A DNA stretch of 61,370 bases from CAYZBF01 sp964476585. Lineage in GTDB: Bacteria; Hydrothermota; UBA3072. Shown here in pieces: positions 7,670 through 15,411 of this stretch. How positions within the stretch are numbered: the first letter of the stretch is position 1; every line of letters begins with the position of its first letter. The translations under genes were made by a program, and so were the position numbers. Location of the stretch: assembly GCA_964476585.1 (NCBI GenBank), contig CAYZBF010000009.1, forward strand, positions 1 through 61,370, in the 5' to 3' direction. The notes under the pieces were generated by a model. That model did no database searches. It was not told where the DNA came from and saw nothing but the letters and a program-made list of their open reading frames with translations.

Positions 7670-8352
7670 CCTTTAAGATTTTCTGGTTTAAAAAGAGAGG
7701 CAGGAATGAACTTTAAGCTTTTAATTGAAAGGACATTAACCTCTGTGTAACTTTCTGGTGTGAGTACGTTAGTCATCTTCATATATGTGGCATAAGGCTC
7801 TCCTTCGAAGTAGCTTATACTGTCGGCAACCATCTCCCGGAATAGCCTTCCTGATAGAGTAAAGAATTTTAGCTCCGAGGGTATTAAATTGGACTTTCTA
7901 ACCTTCATAGTGATTCTTTTGTAGGGAGAGGATGGACCTTTCCCTTCGAGTTCTAATAGATAAGAATTATCGACCGAATCAAGAAAAACTGCATTGTAAT
8001 TATTTTGATAACTACTCTCCATAAGGTCGCTGTTCGAGAACTCACTACCTAGAAATCTGTCCCGAGCGGAGAGTCTTAAGACCTTTCCAACTTCGGGTAC
8101 ATACATCCATATATTCGATCCGATGAGAAGGAATTTTCTCCCCGCCTCCCTTCCCGGCTCTAAAATCTCGAGATAGCTTCCTTTCTCCCTCTCCTCAATA
8201 CCTCTAAATTTATAGATTACCTCTCTACCATCTTGAAGATGGTTATGCATTATTACCATTGTCTCATATTTCTCTGGTAATCTTATATCGTCTATCTTTT
8301 GAAGTAGTTCTTCTGGTGTTATTGAAAATAACAGGATTCCTACAATAATCAT
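7666..8352 (-). CDS. LolA-like outer-membrane lipoprotein-sorting protein
   Basis: About 228 residues. A short hydrophobic N-terminus (MIIVGILLFS) acts as signal sequence. The body is a LolA/LolB-like half-barrel with the PF17131-type motif IWMYVPEVGKVLRLSARD and GSEFSNSDLM. Such proteins carry lipidic cargo across the periplasm. I place the start at ATG 8352 rather than the upstream in-frame ATG at 8388, because a good promoter (TTGACT 8383-8388, TATATA 8361-8366) overlaps the longer version and its -10 lies 8 nt before ATG 8352. That predicts a leaderless mRNA. It is first in the operon with barrel, ATPase and permeases; a homologous gene at 52937-53629 accompanies an RND pump. Confidence 0.78.
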   Translation of the reverse strand: MIIVGILLFSITPEELLQKIDDIRLPEKYETMVIMHNHLQDGREVIYKFRGIEEREKGSYLEILEPGREAGRKFLLIGSNIWMYVPEVGKVLRLSARDRFLGSEFSNSDLMESSYQNNYNAVFLDSVDNSYLLELEGKGPSSPYKRITMKVRKSNLIPSELKFFTLSGRLFREMVADSISYFEGEPYATYMKMTNVLTPESYTEVNVLSIKSLKFIPASLFKPENLKG

Positions 8353-8360
8353 CTCTATGA

Positions 8361-8388
8361 TATATACTAGTGCTATATAAAAAGTCAA
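8361..8388 (-). promoter_or_regulatory. Promoter of the ABC export operon
   Basis: On the minus strand TTGACT (8383-8388) and TATATA (8361-8366) are separated by 16 bp. The ATG at 8352 starts 8 nt after the -10, so transcription should begin at or next to the start codon. Confidence 0.65.
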
Positions 8389-8497
8389 GAATATTTAAAA
8401 TATTTCATAACCTTAAGTCTTTCGATAATTTAATTCTTTAACTCATATACCCATAAACTCACGATTGACTAACTGCCATTGACTCTAAGTTGTTGCC

Positions 8498-8525
8498 TTG
8501 ACCTTTCCCTATATTTTTCTATAAT
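8498..8525 (+). promoter_or_regulatory. galT promoter
   Basis: TTGACC (8498-8503) and TATAAT (8520-8525) are separated by 16 bp, followed by ACAGCT and the galT ATG at 8532. With 6 nt between the -10 and ATG, the message is predicted to be leaderless, and no Shine-Dalgarno sequence is present. Confidence 0.75.
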
Positions 8526-8531
8526 ACAGCT

Positions 8532-9524
8532 ATGGAGATAAGACAGAGTAAACTTACTGGGGAGTGGATAATATTTGCTCCAGAAAGAGTGGGTCGTCCA
8601 GGGGATTTTAAAAAGGGAAGGGAAAAGAGGAGAGAGCTCCCGGCATACGATAAAAACTGTCCATTCTGTGCAGGGAACGAAGACAAACTCGTCCATTCCT
8701 TTATAATGGAGACACCCGGTTTAGCAGGAAATCCATGGCAGACACGGGTTCTTCCAAACAAATATCCCGCTCTGGTTCCCGATAAAAATATAACTCGCTC
8801 TGAGGACGGTATATACCTGAAAATGCCGGCTTATGGTAAACATGAAGTGATTGTCGAGCATCCCAAACATAATATGAGTATCGGCATGATGAAAGACGAA
8901 GAGGTCAGGATAATCGTAGAGACCTACTGGATGCGATATAAAAAACTTTTAGAAGATGAAAGAAATCTAATGGTTCTAATCTTCCAGAATCATGGACCAC
9001 GAGCAGGAGCTTCTCTACTCCATCCTCATTCTCAATTGATTGCTACAGGGATGGTTCCCTTACTTTTAAGAGTGCGTGAAGAGGTATCTCAAAGGTATTT
9101 TGATGCTTATGGCAGGTGTGTTATGTGTGATATTCTACAGTTTGAAGCGAGTCGTAAGGAGAGGGTTGTCCTTGAAAATGATTCATTCCTTTCCTTCATT
9201 CCTTTTGCAGCAGAGGTTCCGTATGAGTTATGGATTGTTCCGAAGGATCATAACGCAAGTTTTGGTGATATAAGCGAAAAAGAGAAGGATGATATTACAG
9301 TTATTCTGAAAGGCGTAATGAATAGATTGTATTATAAACTGGAAGATCCTGATTATAACTATATGGTAATAAGTGCGACCCGTTATAAGGCAGGGGAGCC
9401 ACATCTGCACTGGTATCTTAGAGTTAGACCACGTCTCACTACACAGGCTGGATTTGAGATTGGTTCTGGAATATCCATAAATCCCTCTCTACCAGAAAAA
9501 GATGCCGAGTATCTTAGGAGTTAA
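8532..9524 (+). CDS. galT: Galactose-1-phosphate uridylyltransferase
   Basis: 330 residues. It contains the N-terminal zinc-site motif CPFCAGNED (around residue 43) and the HIT-superfamily active site LLHPHSQLIAT (around residue 162), whose second His becomes uridylylated. A second half with FIPFAAEVPYELWIVPK and GEPHLHWYLRVRPR completes the GalT fold. The enzyme exchanges UMP between UDP-glucose and galactose-1-phosphate in the Leloir pathway; some short homologues act on other sugar or nucleoside phosphates (for example adenylylsulfate or ADP-glucose types). The gene appears monocistronic, divergent from the ABC operon and driven by a leaderless promoter. No galK or galE is in the window. 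Confidence 0.85.
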   Translation: MEIRQSKLTGEWIIFAPERVGRPGDFKKGREKRRELPAYDKNCPFCAGNEDKLVHSFIMETPGLAGNPWQTRVLPNKYPALVPDKNITRSEDGIYLKMPAYGKHEVIVEHPKHNMSIGMMKDEEVRIIVETYWMRYKKLLEDERNLMVLIFQNHGPRAGASLLHPHSQLIATGMVPLLLRVREEVSQRYFDAYGRCVMCDILQFEASRKERVVLENDSFLSFIPFAAEVPYELWIVPKDHNASFGDISEKEKDDITVILKGVMNRLYYKLEDPDYNYMVISATRYKAGEPHLHWYLRVRPRLTTQAGFEIGSGISINPSLPEKDAEYLRS

Positions 9525-9553
9525 GGTCGACTATCATATGATGGTGAACCTAA

Positions 9554-9643
9554 ATTAAAAGGGTCCGACCTGAGAGACTGGAAGAGATTGCAAGGGAGGG
9601 GCAGAAAGAAACAGGGGTTAGAATAAAGGCTTTTTATCTTTGA
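9554..9643 (+). pseudogene. Possible C-terminal gene remnant
   Basis: After galT a short frame ending at TGA 9641-9643 reads RPERLEEIAREGQKETG followed by VRIKAFYL, which has natural protein-like composition but no start codon. It may be the tail of a deleted gene. I could not assign a family. AGGTCG (9524-9529) and CGACCT (9566-9571) form an inverted pair across its left edge. Confidence 0.2.
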
Positions 9644-9656
9644 GTAAGCTTAGCCC

Positions 9657-9684
9657 TTGACAAATTTAATTTCCTTTATATATT
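9657..9684 (+). promoter_or_regulatory. Promoter of the permease-nifS-nifU-nadA operon
   Basis: TTGACA (9657-9662) and TATATT (9679-9684) with a 16-bp spacer. The leader that follows (about 55 nt) holds a seven-codon ORF before the permease gene. Confidence 0.65.
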
Positions 9685-9725
9685 TATAAATAGATAGGAC
9701 TCCTAAGTAAATAAGGAGATTAAAA

Positions 9726-9749
9726 ATGAAGGAGTTTAAGGATAAATGA
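9726..9749 (+). CDS. Seven-codon upstream ORF (leader peptide)
   Basis: ATAAGGAG at about 9711-9718 precedes ATG 9726, which opens MKEFKDK and ends in TGA 9747-9749. That stop overlaps the permease ATG at 9746 (ATGA). Since the good ribosome site belongs to the small ORF, the permease is probably translated by coupling. The peptide has no His/Trp/Leu run typical of attenuators. Confidence 0.4.
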   Translation: MKEFKDK

Positions 9750-10756
9750 ATGTAATTCTTTCTTTTTTAATAGTGTTTAGCCACTATCTCATTGAGATAG
9801 TGCCTATTCTTTTGGTAGGATTTTTCTTGAGTGGTGTGATCTATGAATTTATACCGACTGGATGGGTTGAGAGATATCTGGGGAGTAGAGGAATTAAAGC
9901 AATCCTATACTCTACCTTTGCAGGAACACTTCTTCCCATCTGCTGCTTGGGTTCACTACCTGTTGCTGTGAGTCTTCATAAGAAAGGTGCAAGACTTGGT
10001 CCGGTGCTTGCATTTCTGGTAGCCACCCCTGCCACATCGTTAACTGCCCTATTGGTCACTTATCGTTTTCTTGGGCTTAAATTTACCGTGTATATATTCT
10101 TTTCGGTCATTCTGATTGGGGTGATTATGGGTGTTCTGGGCAATCTGATTAAATTGCCTGCTTCTAATGATGAGGGCGAGAAATTGGAAATTGACCCTGT
10201 TTGTGGGATGAAAGTAAAGAAAGGGGGCGGTTTAAGAACTGAATTTGGAGGTAAAGATTACTATTTTTGCGGTTCTCACTGCAAAGGAACTTTTCTGAAG
10301 AAACCAGAGGAATATGCTATTGTTGAGGAACCAAGTAATAAAAGTATGGGCGAGAGATTTAAATATGTTTTCAGGTATGCGTTTATTGATATGGTAGGGG
10401 AGATTGGCCCTGAACTCCTTTTGGGTCTGGTTCTGGCGGCGTTGGTAGCTGCAATTACTCCTGTAGGAAAGTTTATCGGAAACTATTTCCAGGGGGGTTT
10501 TGGATATTTATTCAGTCTAATCTTTGGACTTTTAATGTATATCTGTGCTACGGCATCTGTACCATTGGTGCATGCATTCATATCACAGGGCATGAACATT
10601 GGTGCAGGGATGTTGCTACTACTTGTAGGACCAGTAACCAGTTGGGGTACAATCCTGGTTCTTGGAAAGGAATTCGGTTTAAAAACTTTGGGTGTATACC
10701 TGGCAGTACTAAGCGTTTTAGCTTTATTTTTAGGCTACATTTTTTCGCTAATTTAG
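9746..10756 (+). CDS. ArsP/SO_0444-like permease with an inserted YHS metal-binding domain
   Basis: 336 residues: four to five membrane helices (residues 1-135), a cytosolic insertion (about 140-200), then four more helices. The first half contains LLPICCLGSLPVAVSL (Cys66, Cys67) and the ATPATS motif of the PF03773 permease family (metalloid or Cu/Zn efflux). The insertion is a YHS domain: DPVCGMKVKK (Cys153) and YYFCGSHCKGTF (Cys175, Cys179), a known copper/heavy-metal-binding module. Together these suggest metal efflux with a built-in metal receptor. It lies 10 nt upstream of nifS. The cargo could be Cu, Zn or As; the sequence does not decide. Confidence 0.8.
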   Translation: MNVILSFLIVFSHYLIEIVPILLVGFFLSGVIYEFIPTGWVERYLGSRGIKAILYSTFAGTLLPICCLGSLPVAVSLHKKGARLGPVLAFLVATPATSLTALLVTYRFLGLKFTVYIFFSVILIGVIMGVLGNLIKLPASNDEGEKLEIDPVCGMKVKKGGGLRTEFGGKDYYFCGSHCKGTFLKKPEEYAIVEEPSNKSMGERFKYVFRYAFIDMVGEIGPELLLGLVLAALVAAITPVGKFIGNYFQGGFGYLFSLIFGLLMYICATASVPLVHAFISQGMNIGAGMLLLLVGPVTSWGTILVLGKEFGLKTLGVYLAVLSVLALFLGYIFSLI

Positions 10757-10766
10757 GAGGTAAGAA

Positions 10767-11930
10767 ATGGATGATTTAATATATCTTGATCATAACGCAA
10801 CAACACCCACTGATCCCAGAGTGGTGGAGGCAATGATTCCCTATTTCAATAAGTCTTATGGCAATCCCTCCAGCATCTATGGACTTGCCAGGGAAGGAGA
10901 GAAGGCAAAGGAAGCGGCAAGGGAGAAGGTAGCGAAATTACTGAATGCTAAATCGGAAGAGATTGTTTTTACCGGATGTGGAACAGAGGCGGACAATTTT
11001 GCCATAAAAGGTGGTGCTTTCGCTAATAGAAAAAAGGGTAATCATATAATAACTTCGAGGATAGAGCATCATGCAGTGTTAAATGCCTGTAAGTGGCTTG
11101 AAAAACAGGGTTTTAAGGTGAGTTACATTAGCGTTGATAAGTATGGGTTCCTGAATTTAGATGAACTCAAAGGTTCTATTACAGATAAAACAATTCTAAT
11201 AACGATTATGCATGCGAACAATGAGGTTGGAACTATAGAGTCAATAAGGGAGATTGCTGGAATTGCGAAGGATAATGGAATATACATGCATACTGATGCA
11301 GTGCAGACAGTGGGTAAGATACCAGTAGATGTGAATGAACTTGGTGTTGATTTGTTATCCCTCTCAGGGCACAAATTCTATGGTCCTAAGGGGGTTGGAG
11401 CTCTATTTATTCGTAAAGGGACAAGGATTGATTCACTCCTGCATGGTGGGCATCATGAGGGTAAGAAGCGAGCAGGAACTGAGAATGTTCCCGGGATAGT
11501 TGGTCTTGGGGTAGCCTGTGAGCTTGCAATGGAAGAAAAAGAAGAGGAGGAGAAGAAGCTAAAAGCTTTGAGGGATAGATTGGAGGAGGGCTTAATAAGA
11601 AGTATAGAAGATGTTATCGTGAACGGTCATCCCAAGATGCGACTTTCGGGTACGCTTAATATATGTATAAAGTACATTGAAGGTGAATCAATGTTACTTC
11701 AACTGGACCACGAAGGTATTGCTGCATCAAGTGGGTCTGCCTGCACATCCGCTTCCCTTGAGCCATCTCATGTTCTTACTGCAATGGGTATTTCCCCAGT
11801 GGTAGCCCATGGTTCCCTACGTTTTAGTCTGGGGCGTAGCAATACAAAGGAAGACATAGATAGGGTGATAGAGGTCCTGCCCCCAATTGTGAAGAGGCTA
11901 CGCGAAATGTCGCCTTTTGGGAAAGATTAA
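10767..11930 (+). CDS. nifS: Cysteine desulfurase (NifS/IscS family)
   Basis: 387 residues, class V PLP aminotransferase fold. The PLP-binding Lys is in LSLSGHKFYGPKG (about K202), the substrate-activating His in RIEHHAVLNAC, and the persulfide-forming Cys in SGSACTSASLEPSHVL (about C325) on the longer loop typical of group I (IscS/NifS). It takes sulfur from cysteine for Fe-S assembly. GGAGGTAAG precedes the ATG. The gene is followed by its scaffold partner, whose ATG lies 11 nt after the nifS stop. Confidence 0.92.
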   Translation: MDDLIYLDHNATTPTDPRVVEAMIPYFNKSYGNPSSIYGLAREGEKAKEAAREKVAKLLNAKSEEIVFTGCGTEADNFAIKGGAFANRKKGNHIITSRIEHHAVLNACKWLEKQGFKVSYISVDKYGFLNLDELKGSITDKTILITIMHANNEVGTIESIREIAGIAKDNGIYMHTDAVQTVGKIPVDVNELGVDLLSLSGHKFYGPKGVGALFIRKGTRIDSLLHGGHHEGKKRAGTENVPGIVGLGVACELAMEEKEEEEKKLKALRDRLEEGLIRSIEDVIVNGHPKMRLSGTLNICIKYIEGESMLLQLDHEGIAASSGSACTSASLEPSHVLTAMGISPVVAHGSLRFSLGRSNTKEDIDRVIEVLPPIVKRLREMSPFGKD

Positions 11931-11940
11931 AGGAGTTAAT

Positions 11941-12327
11941 ATGGTATACTCAGAGAAGGTAATGGAACATTTTATGAACCCGAGGAACGTTGGGGAGATA
12001 GAAGATGCAGATGGTGTCGGACAGGTCGGGAATCCTGTTTGCGGTGACATTATGACTATCTATATTAAGGTAAAGGATGATGTAATCACCGACATAAAAT
12101 TTAAGACTTTTGGATGCGGAGCTGCCATTGCAACCTCTTCTATGGTAACAGAATTGGTCAAAGGGAAGACAATCAAGGAATCACTTAAGGTGACTAATAA
12201 GGATGTGGCAGAGGAACTGGACGGTTTGCCTCCGGTAAAGATGCATTGTTCACTCCTGGCAGAGGAGGGTCTTAAAGCAGCAATCGAAGATTACAGGAAG
12301 AAGGAGAAAGAAGGAGGGAAAGGGTAA
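11941..12327 (+). CDS. nifU: Fe-S cluster scaffold protein NifU/IscU-like
   Basis: 128 residues from ATG 11941, which has AAGGAG upstream and gives the family N-terminus MVYSEKVMEHFMNPRN; an in-frame ATG at 11917 would overlap nifS and adds an atypical leader. The three cluster ligands are visible: Cys34 (NPVCGD), Cys59 (FGCGAAIA) and Cys103 (MHCSLLAEEG). Asp36, which aids cluster release, is kept. It is the N-terminal scaffold domain only, without the ferredoxin-like or Nfu domains of nitrogen-fixation NifU. Function with the adjacent NifS is clear; the following nadA product is itself a 4Fe-4S enzyme. Confidence 0.9.
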   Translation: MVYSEKVMEHFMNPRNVGEIEDADGVGQVGNPVCGDIMTIYIKVKDDVITDIKFKTFGCGAAIATSSMVTELVKGKTIKESLKVTNKDVAEELDGLPPVKMHCSLLAEEGLKAAIEDYRKKEKEGGKG

Positions 12328-12361
12328 ATTAGTTCCACAGGGGTTTTAAGGAGGCAAGTTA

Positions 12362-13273
12362 ATGAATATTGAAAAAATTGAAGAGGAAATCAGACAATTA
12401 AAGAAGGAGAAAAACGCAATTATACTGGCTCACAATTACGAAAGACCTGAGATTCAAGATATAGCGGATTATTTAGGTGACTCCCTGAAGCTTTCAAAAG
12501 TGGCTTCCAAAACTGATGTGGACATAATCCTCTTCTGTGGTGTTACGTTTATGGCAGAAACAGCAAAGATACTTTCACCTCGTAAGACTGTCCTCCAGCC
12601 GAGAGTTGAAGCAGGATGTGAACTGGCAGACAAGATAACAAGAAAGGATCTTCAAAGAATGAAAGAGAAGTATCCAGACGCAAAAGTCGTTTCCTATGTG
12701 AATACAACAGCAGATGTAAAGGCAGAGTCCGATGTTTGTTGCACTTCTGCAAATGCAGTAAATGTGGTCCGTAATATTGAAGTGGATAGAGTGATTTTTG
12801 TGCCTGACAGGAACCTTGCCTCATATGTACAGAGGTTCGTGGACAAAGAAGTAATACCGTGGGATGGTGGGTATTGCTATGTTCATGAGTATATAACAAA
12901 AGAAGAGGTCCTTAAAGCCAAGGAGAAGTATCCTGATGCCGTTATCCTTGTTCATCCAGAGTGCAATCCTTCTGTTATTGACATTGCTGATAAGGTTCTA
13001 TCAACTGGAGGCATGGTGAATTTTGTAGGTGAGTCAGACAACAAGAGATTCCTTATAGGAACTGAGGAAGGAATTATTTATCGCTTAAAAAAAGAGAATC
13101 CTGAAAAGGAATTCTATCCAGCCGGTAGAAAGAGATTTTGCTGGGATATGAAGATGACGACTTTGAAGGATGTATACCTTGCCTTAAAGGAGGGACGTTA
13201 CACAGTCGAACTGCCGGAAGATATAATAAGGTCAGCCGCTAAGGCATTGGATGCAATGTTACAATACACTTAG
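12362..13273 (+). CDS. nadA: Quinolinate synthase A
   Basis: 303 residues, the length of the compact NadA form. It condenses iminoaspartate with dihydroxyacetone phosphate to make quinolinate for NAD. The three 4Fe-4S ligands are Cys86 (EAGCELAD), Cys201 (HPECNP) and Cys260 (RFCWDMK). The substrate-site motifs AHNYERPEIQD, DSLKLSK and VNTTADVKA are conserved. GGAGG lies 7 nt before the ATG. No nadB or nadC is present, so only the oxygen-sensitive Fe-S step is encoded with the cluster-assembly genes. Confidence 0.92.
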   Translation: MNIEKIEEEIRQLKKEKNAIILAHNYERPEIQDIADYLGDSLKLSKVASKTDVDIILFCGVTFMAETAKILSPRKTVLQPRVEAGCELADKITRKDLQRMKEKYPDAKVVSYVNTTADVKAESDVCCTSANAVNVVRNIEVDRVIFVPDRNLASYVQRFVDKEVIPWDGGYCYVHEYITKEEVLKAKEKYPDAVILVHPECNPSVIDIADKVLSTGGMVNFVGESDNKRFLIGTEEGIIYRLKKENPEKEFYPAGRKRFCWDMKMTTLKDVYLALKEGRYTVELPEDIIRSAAKALDAMLQYT

Positions 13274-13274
13274 A

Positions 13275-13904
13275 ATGGTAGTGATGAGTGGAAGGATGGA
13301 ACGAATAGAAGAAAAGATTGTCTTTGGAATTGAGAAGCTTGCGCGGGCTAACCGAGTTTTACTATGGGAAGTGGCAAAGCAGAGAAAATTGAGTCCAATA
13401 CAGATTCAATTCCTCACTTTTATTAACAGCCACCCAGAAGGGTTCTGTACCGTCAACAATCTCGCAAAGGAATTCGACCTTTCGGAGGCTACAGTAAGCG
13501 AAGCAATTAAATCCCTGCAGAACAAAGGTTTTATTTCCAAAGAGCGGAAGGAGGAGGATAGGAGAGTCTTTATTCTACGGCTTACAGAGGGAGGTAGGAA
13601 GCTGTCAAATAAAGTTTCTGTCTGGTCCGATGCGTTAGTAGAGCAAATAGGACAATTTCCCGCTGATGAAAAGGAGGAAATACTTCTTTATCTGATGGAA
13701 TTATTGAAATCATTAAAAAAAGCAGGAATTATCAGTGTGGCAAAAATGTGTCTGACCTGTGTTAATTTCGAAAGAGATGCTCATCCTAACTCTATGAGAC
13801 CACATTATTGCAAATTGACTGATTCCCCGCTGGCTAACTCTGAACTAACTATAGACTGTGTAAGTGAGCATTGTGAAAAACAAGAGGATGAAGAGAGGAT
13901 TTGA
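13275..13904 (+). CDS. MarR-family regulator with C-terminal Cys cluster
   Basis: About 209 residues. A MarR winged helix (residues about 20-145) includes LAKEFDLSEATVSEAIKSL and the wing SKERKEEDRRVFILRLT. A tail then carries Cys159, Cys162, Cys179 and Cys195 (C-x2-C-x16-C-x15-C), suited to bind an Fe-S cluster or zinc. Candidate starts are 13275, 13284 and 13296; none has a clear ribosome site, and the first lies 1 nt past the nadA stop. Position at the end of a NifS/NifU/NadA operon suggests sensing of iron, sulfur or cluster status, by analogy with IscR; this is inference. Confidence 0.78.
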   Translation: MVVMSGRMERIEEKIVFGIEKLARANRVLLWEVAKQRKLSPIQIQFLTFINSHPEGFCTVNNLAKEFDLSEATVSEAIKSLQNKGFISKERKEEDRRVFILRLTEGGRKLSNKVSVWSDALVEQIGQFPADEKEEILLYLMELLKSLKKAGIISVAKMCLTCVNFERDAHPNSMRPHYCKLTDSPLANSELTIDCVSEHCEKQEDEERI

Positions 13905-14022
13905 GGATGGAAAAACTGAGAATGTTTTGTTTAATAAGTTGATACATTTAGATAGTGAAAGGGATAATGTTTGGAATAATGTTGTTAAAAATGTTTGCAA
14001 TAATGTTTATAATAGGATTTGA
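13888..14022 (+). CDS. Possible 44-residue small protein
   Basis: ATG 13888 overlaps the end of the MarR gene in another frame and opens 44 codons ending in TGA. The C-terminal half repeats NNV-type triplets (NVWNNVVKNVCNNVYNRI), giving an amphipathic helix-like pattern that mirrors AATGTTT repeats in the DNA. It could be a small coupled gene or simply a chance frame across an AT-rich repeat. Confidence 0.25.
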   Translation: MKRGFEDGKTENVLFNKLIHLDSERDNVWNNVVKNVCNNVYNRI

Positions 14023-14115
14023 ATTAAAGAACTATATGTTAGTTGTTTATATAAGAACAACAAAAAGAAGAGATGGAATAAATTAAAAAGAAAAGTTGTC
14101 TAAAAGGGAGGTACA

Positions 14116-14217
14116 ATGAGTGTCCATTTCGAGGATAAGAGTGAAAAACAGGAATTATTAAAGGATATAATCAGAAAATTGCACAGGGGTGAGGATCCGA
14201 TATGGGTTTTAATTTAA
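14116..14217 (+). pseudogene. DUF438-like N-terminal fragment
   Basis: After GGGAGG, ATG 14116 opens 33 codons. LLKDIIRKLHRGEDPIWVL matches the start of DUF438 proteins, which normally continue for several hundred residues with PAS and hemerythrin-like parts. Here it ends at once and its end overlaps the next gene remnant, so only a stub survives. Confidence 0.5.
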
Positions 14218-14495
14218 CTAATCCCATTATTGTCACCAGTTGCAATTTTACAGGTACCCTTGTGGGTATTAAGAAGTATGCAGGTGCTAAAGCAGTTCAA
14301 ATTTGTTCTACAATATATCAAAATGGTTTTGAGTAGATTGGATTAATGCTTAAAGAAATGGAAGAATGGATAAAAAATCATAAATTCAAACCCATAATCG
14401 AATTTCATAGTATACTGAGTCGGGAAGAGAATGACAAATCCGAACTGTATGAACGACTCCAATACATTAAAACACTGAGTGAAAAAAAAGATTAG
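14202..14495 (+). pseudogene. Dihydroorotate dehydrogenase-like gene, internally deleted
   Basis: One reading frame carries both ends of a DHOD-like flavoprotein. The N-terminus reads LTNPIIVTSCNFTGTLVGIKK; the next residues, GAKAVQICSTIYQNGFE, belong near the C-terminus, so the central barrel is deleted. A TAG (14334-14336) then replaces a sense codon, and the frame continues with MLKEMEEWIKNHKF and LYERLQYIKTL, the known C-terminal tail of the DHOD-like family. Deletion plus nonsense mutation make it a pseudogene. Its last codons overlap the GTG start of the protease gene. Confidence 0.7.
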
Positions 14496-15216
14496 TAAAA
14501 ATCTTCTTCGTATCTTTCGGTGGGTTGATCCACAAAGGAAATTATGTAAACCCATAGGCTTAGCATTCATTGTATCAGAAGGTGGGCTTTTTATTACAGC
14601 AAAGCATGTCCTAACCCTGCGGGGAAAAGTAAAAAATCCAAAACTTTTTGGTGTCCAATTTTTAAACAATAAAAAATTGTTGGCTTTGACTGTTAGAAAT
14701 CTTCTTCTACATGATAAAGCAGACATTGCACTTGGATTTCTTGAAATTCCTCCCGGCAAAAAAGGAGGGAAACTGTTTGAACCCAAAGGACTTTACCTGA
14801 GCCTTGTAATACCTGGCGAAGGTGAAGAGGTTTCTACATGTGCTTATTCCGATAATCCTAATTCCCCTCACACCTATGATAAATTAAAGCTAGGGCCCTT
14901 GATTAAAAGGGCTTTCGGCGTTGTTAGAAAATACTATCCAGAGGGAAGAGATGCCTATCTTCTTCCTGGACCCTGTGTAGAGACATCAATGACATTAGAG
15001 GCTGGACTTAGTGGAGGTCCAGTTTTCAATAAAAATGGCTACATAATTGGCGTTAATTCTACGAGTTTCACAGGGCTTGAAAAGGATATCTCTTATTTTA
15101 CGCCAATTAGCCCGATACTAACCCTACCCTTTGCAATAGAAGAGGAGGGCAAGCTGATAAATACTACACTGCTTGATATGGCAAAGAAAGCTCACTTTAC
15201 AATAAAGCCAGGATAA
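14479..15216 (+). CDS. Trypsin-like serine protease (cytosolic)
   Basis: 245 residues, trypsin-fold peptidase domain (PF13365-like). The catalytic triad is His43 (FITAKHVL), Asp82 (DKADIALG) and Ser178 (EAGLSGGPVFN); the Ser is followed by GGP as in HtrA/Deg proteases. There is no PDZ domain, signal peptide or membrane segment, so it should act in the cytoplasm. GTG 14479 is the apparent start, in a different frame from the overlapping DHOD remnant; no strong ribosome site precedes it. All three catalytic residues are kept, so the protein is likely active. The target is unknown. Confidence 0.75.
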   Translation: MKKKISKNLLRIFRWVDPQRKLCKPIGLAFIVSEGGLFITAKHVLTLRGKVKNPKLFGVQFLNNKKLLALTVRNLLLHDKADIALGFLEIPPGKKGGKLFEPKGLYLSLVIPGEGEEVSTCAYSDNPNSPHTYDKLKLGPLIKRAFGVVRKYYPEGRDAYLLPGPCVETSMTLEAGLSGGPVFNKNGYIIGVNSTSFTGLEKDISYFTPISPILTLPFAIEEEGKLINTTLLDMAKKAHFTIKPG

Positions 15217-15372
15217 CTTGACATTCGTAAGAAATTTTATTAAACTAATAATAGAAAAATAATAATTACAGAGTAAGATAGGGTCGAGTGTCACGAGTCT
15301 AAGGTCTAGAGTTGGAGGATAAAGATTGGTGAGTATATGCTTCTTCGACTGAGGACTTTCGATTCCTGACAT

Positions 15373-15400
15373 TTGACAATGATGTAGTGTGTTTTTATAA
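15373..15400 (+). promoter_or_regulatory. serA promoter
   Basis: TTGACA (15373-15378), 16-bp spacer, TTATAA (15395-15400); TATAAA with 17 bp also fits. The SD AAGGAGG (15401-15407) follows at once and ATG is at 15412, so the leader can be at most about 11 nt long. The ribosome site lies where the transcription start is expected. Confidence 0.55.
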
Positions 15401-15411
15401 AAGGAGGTTTT

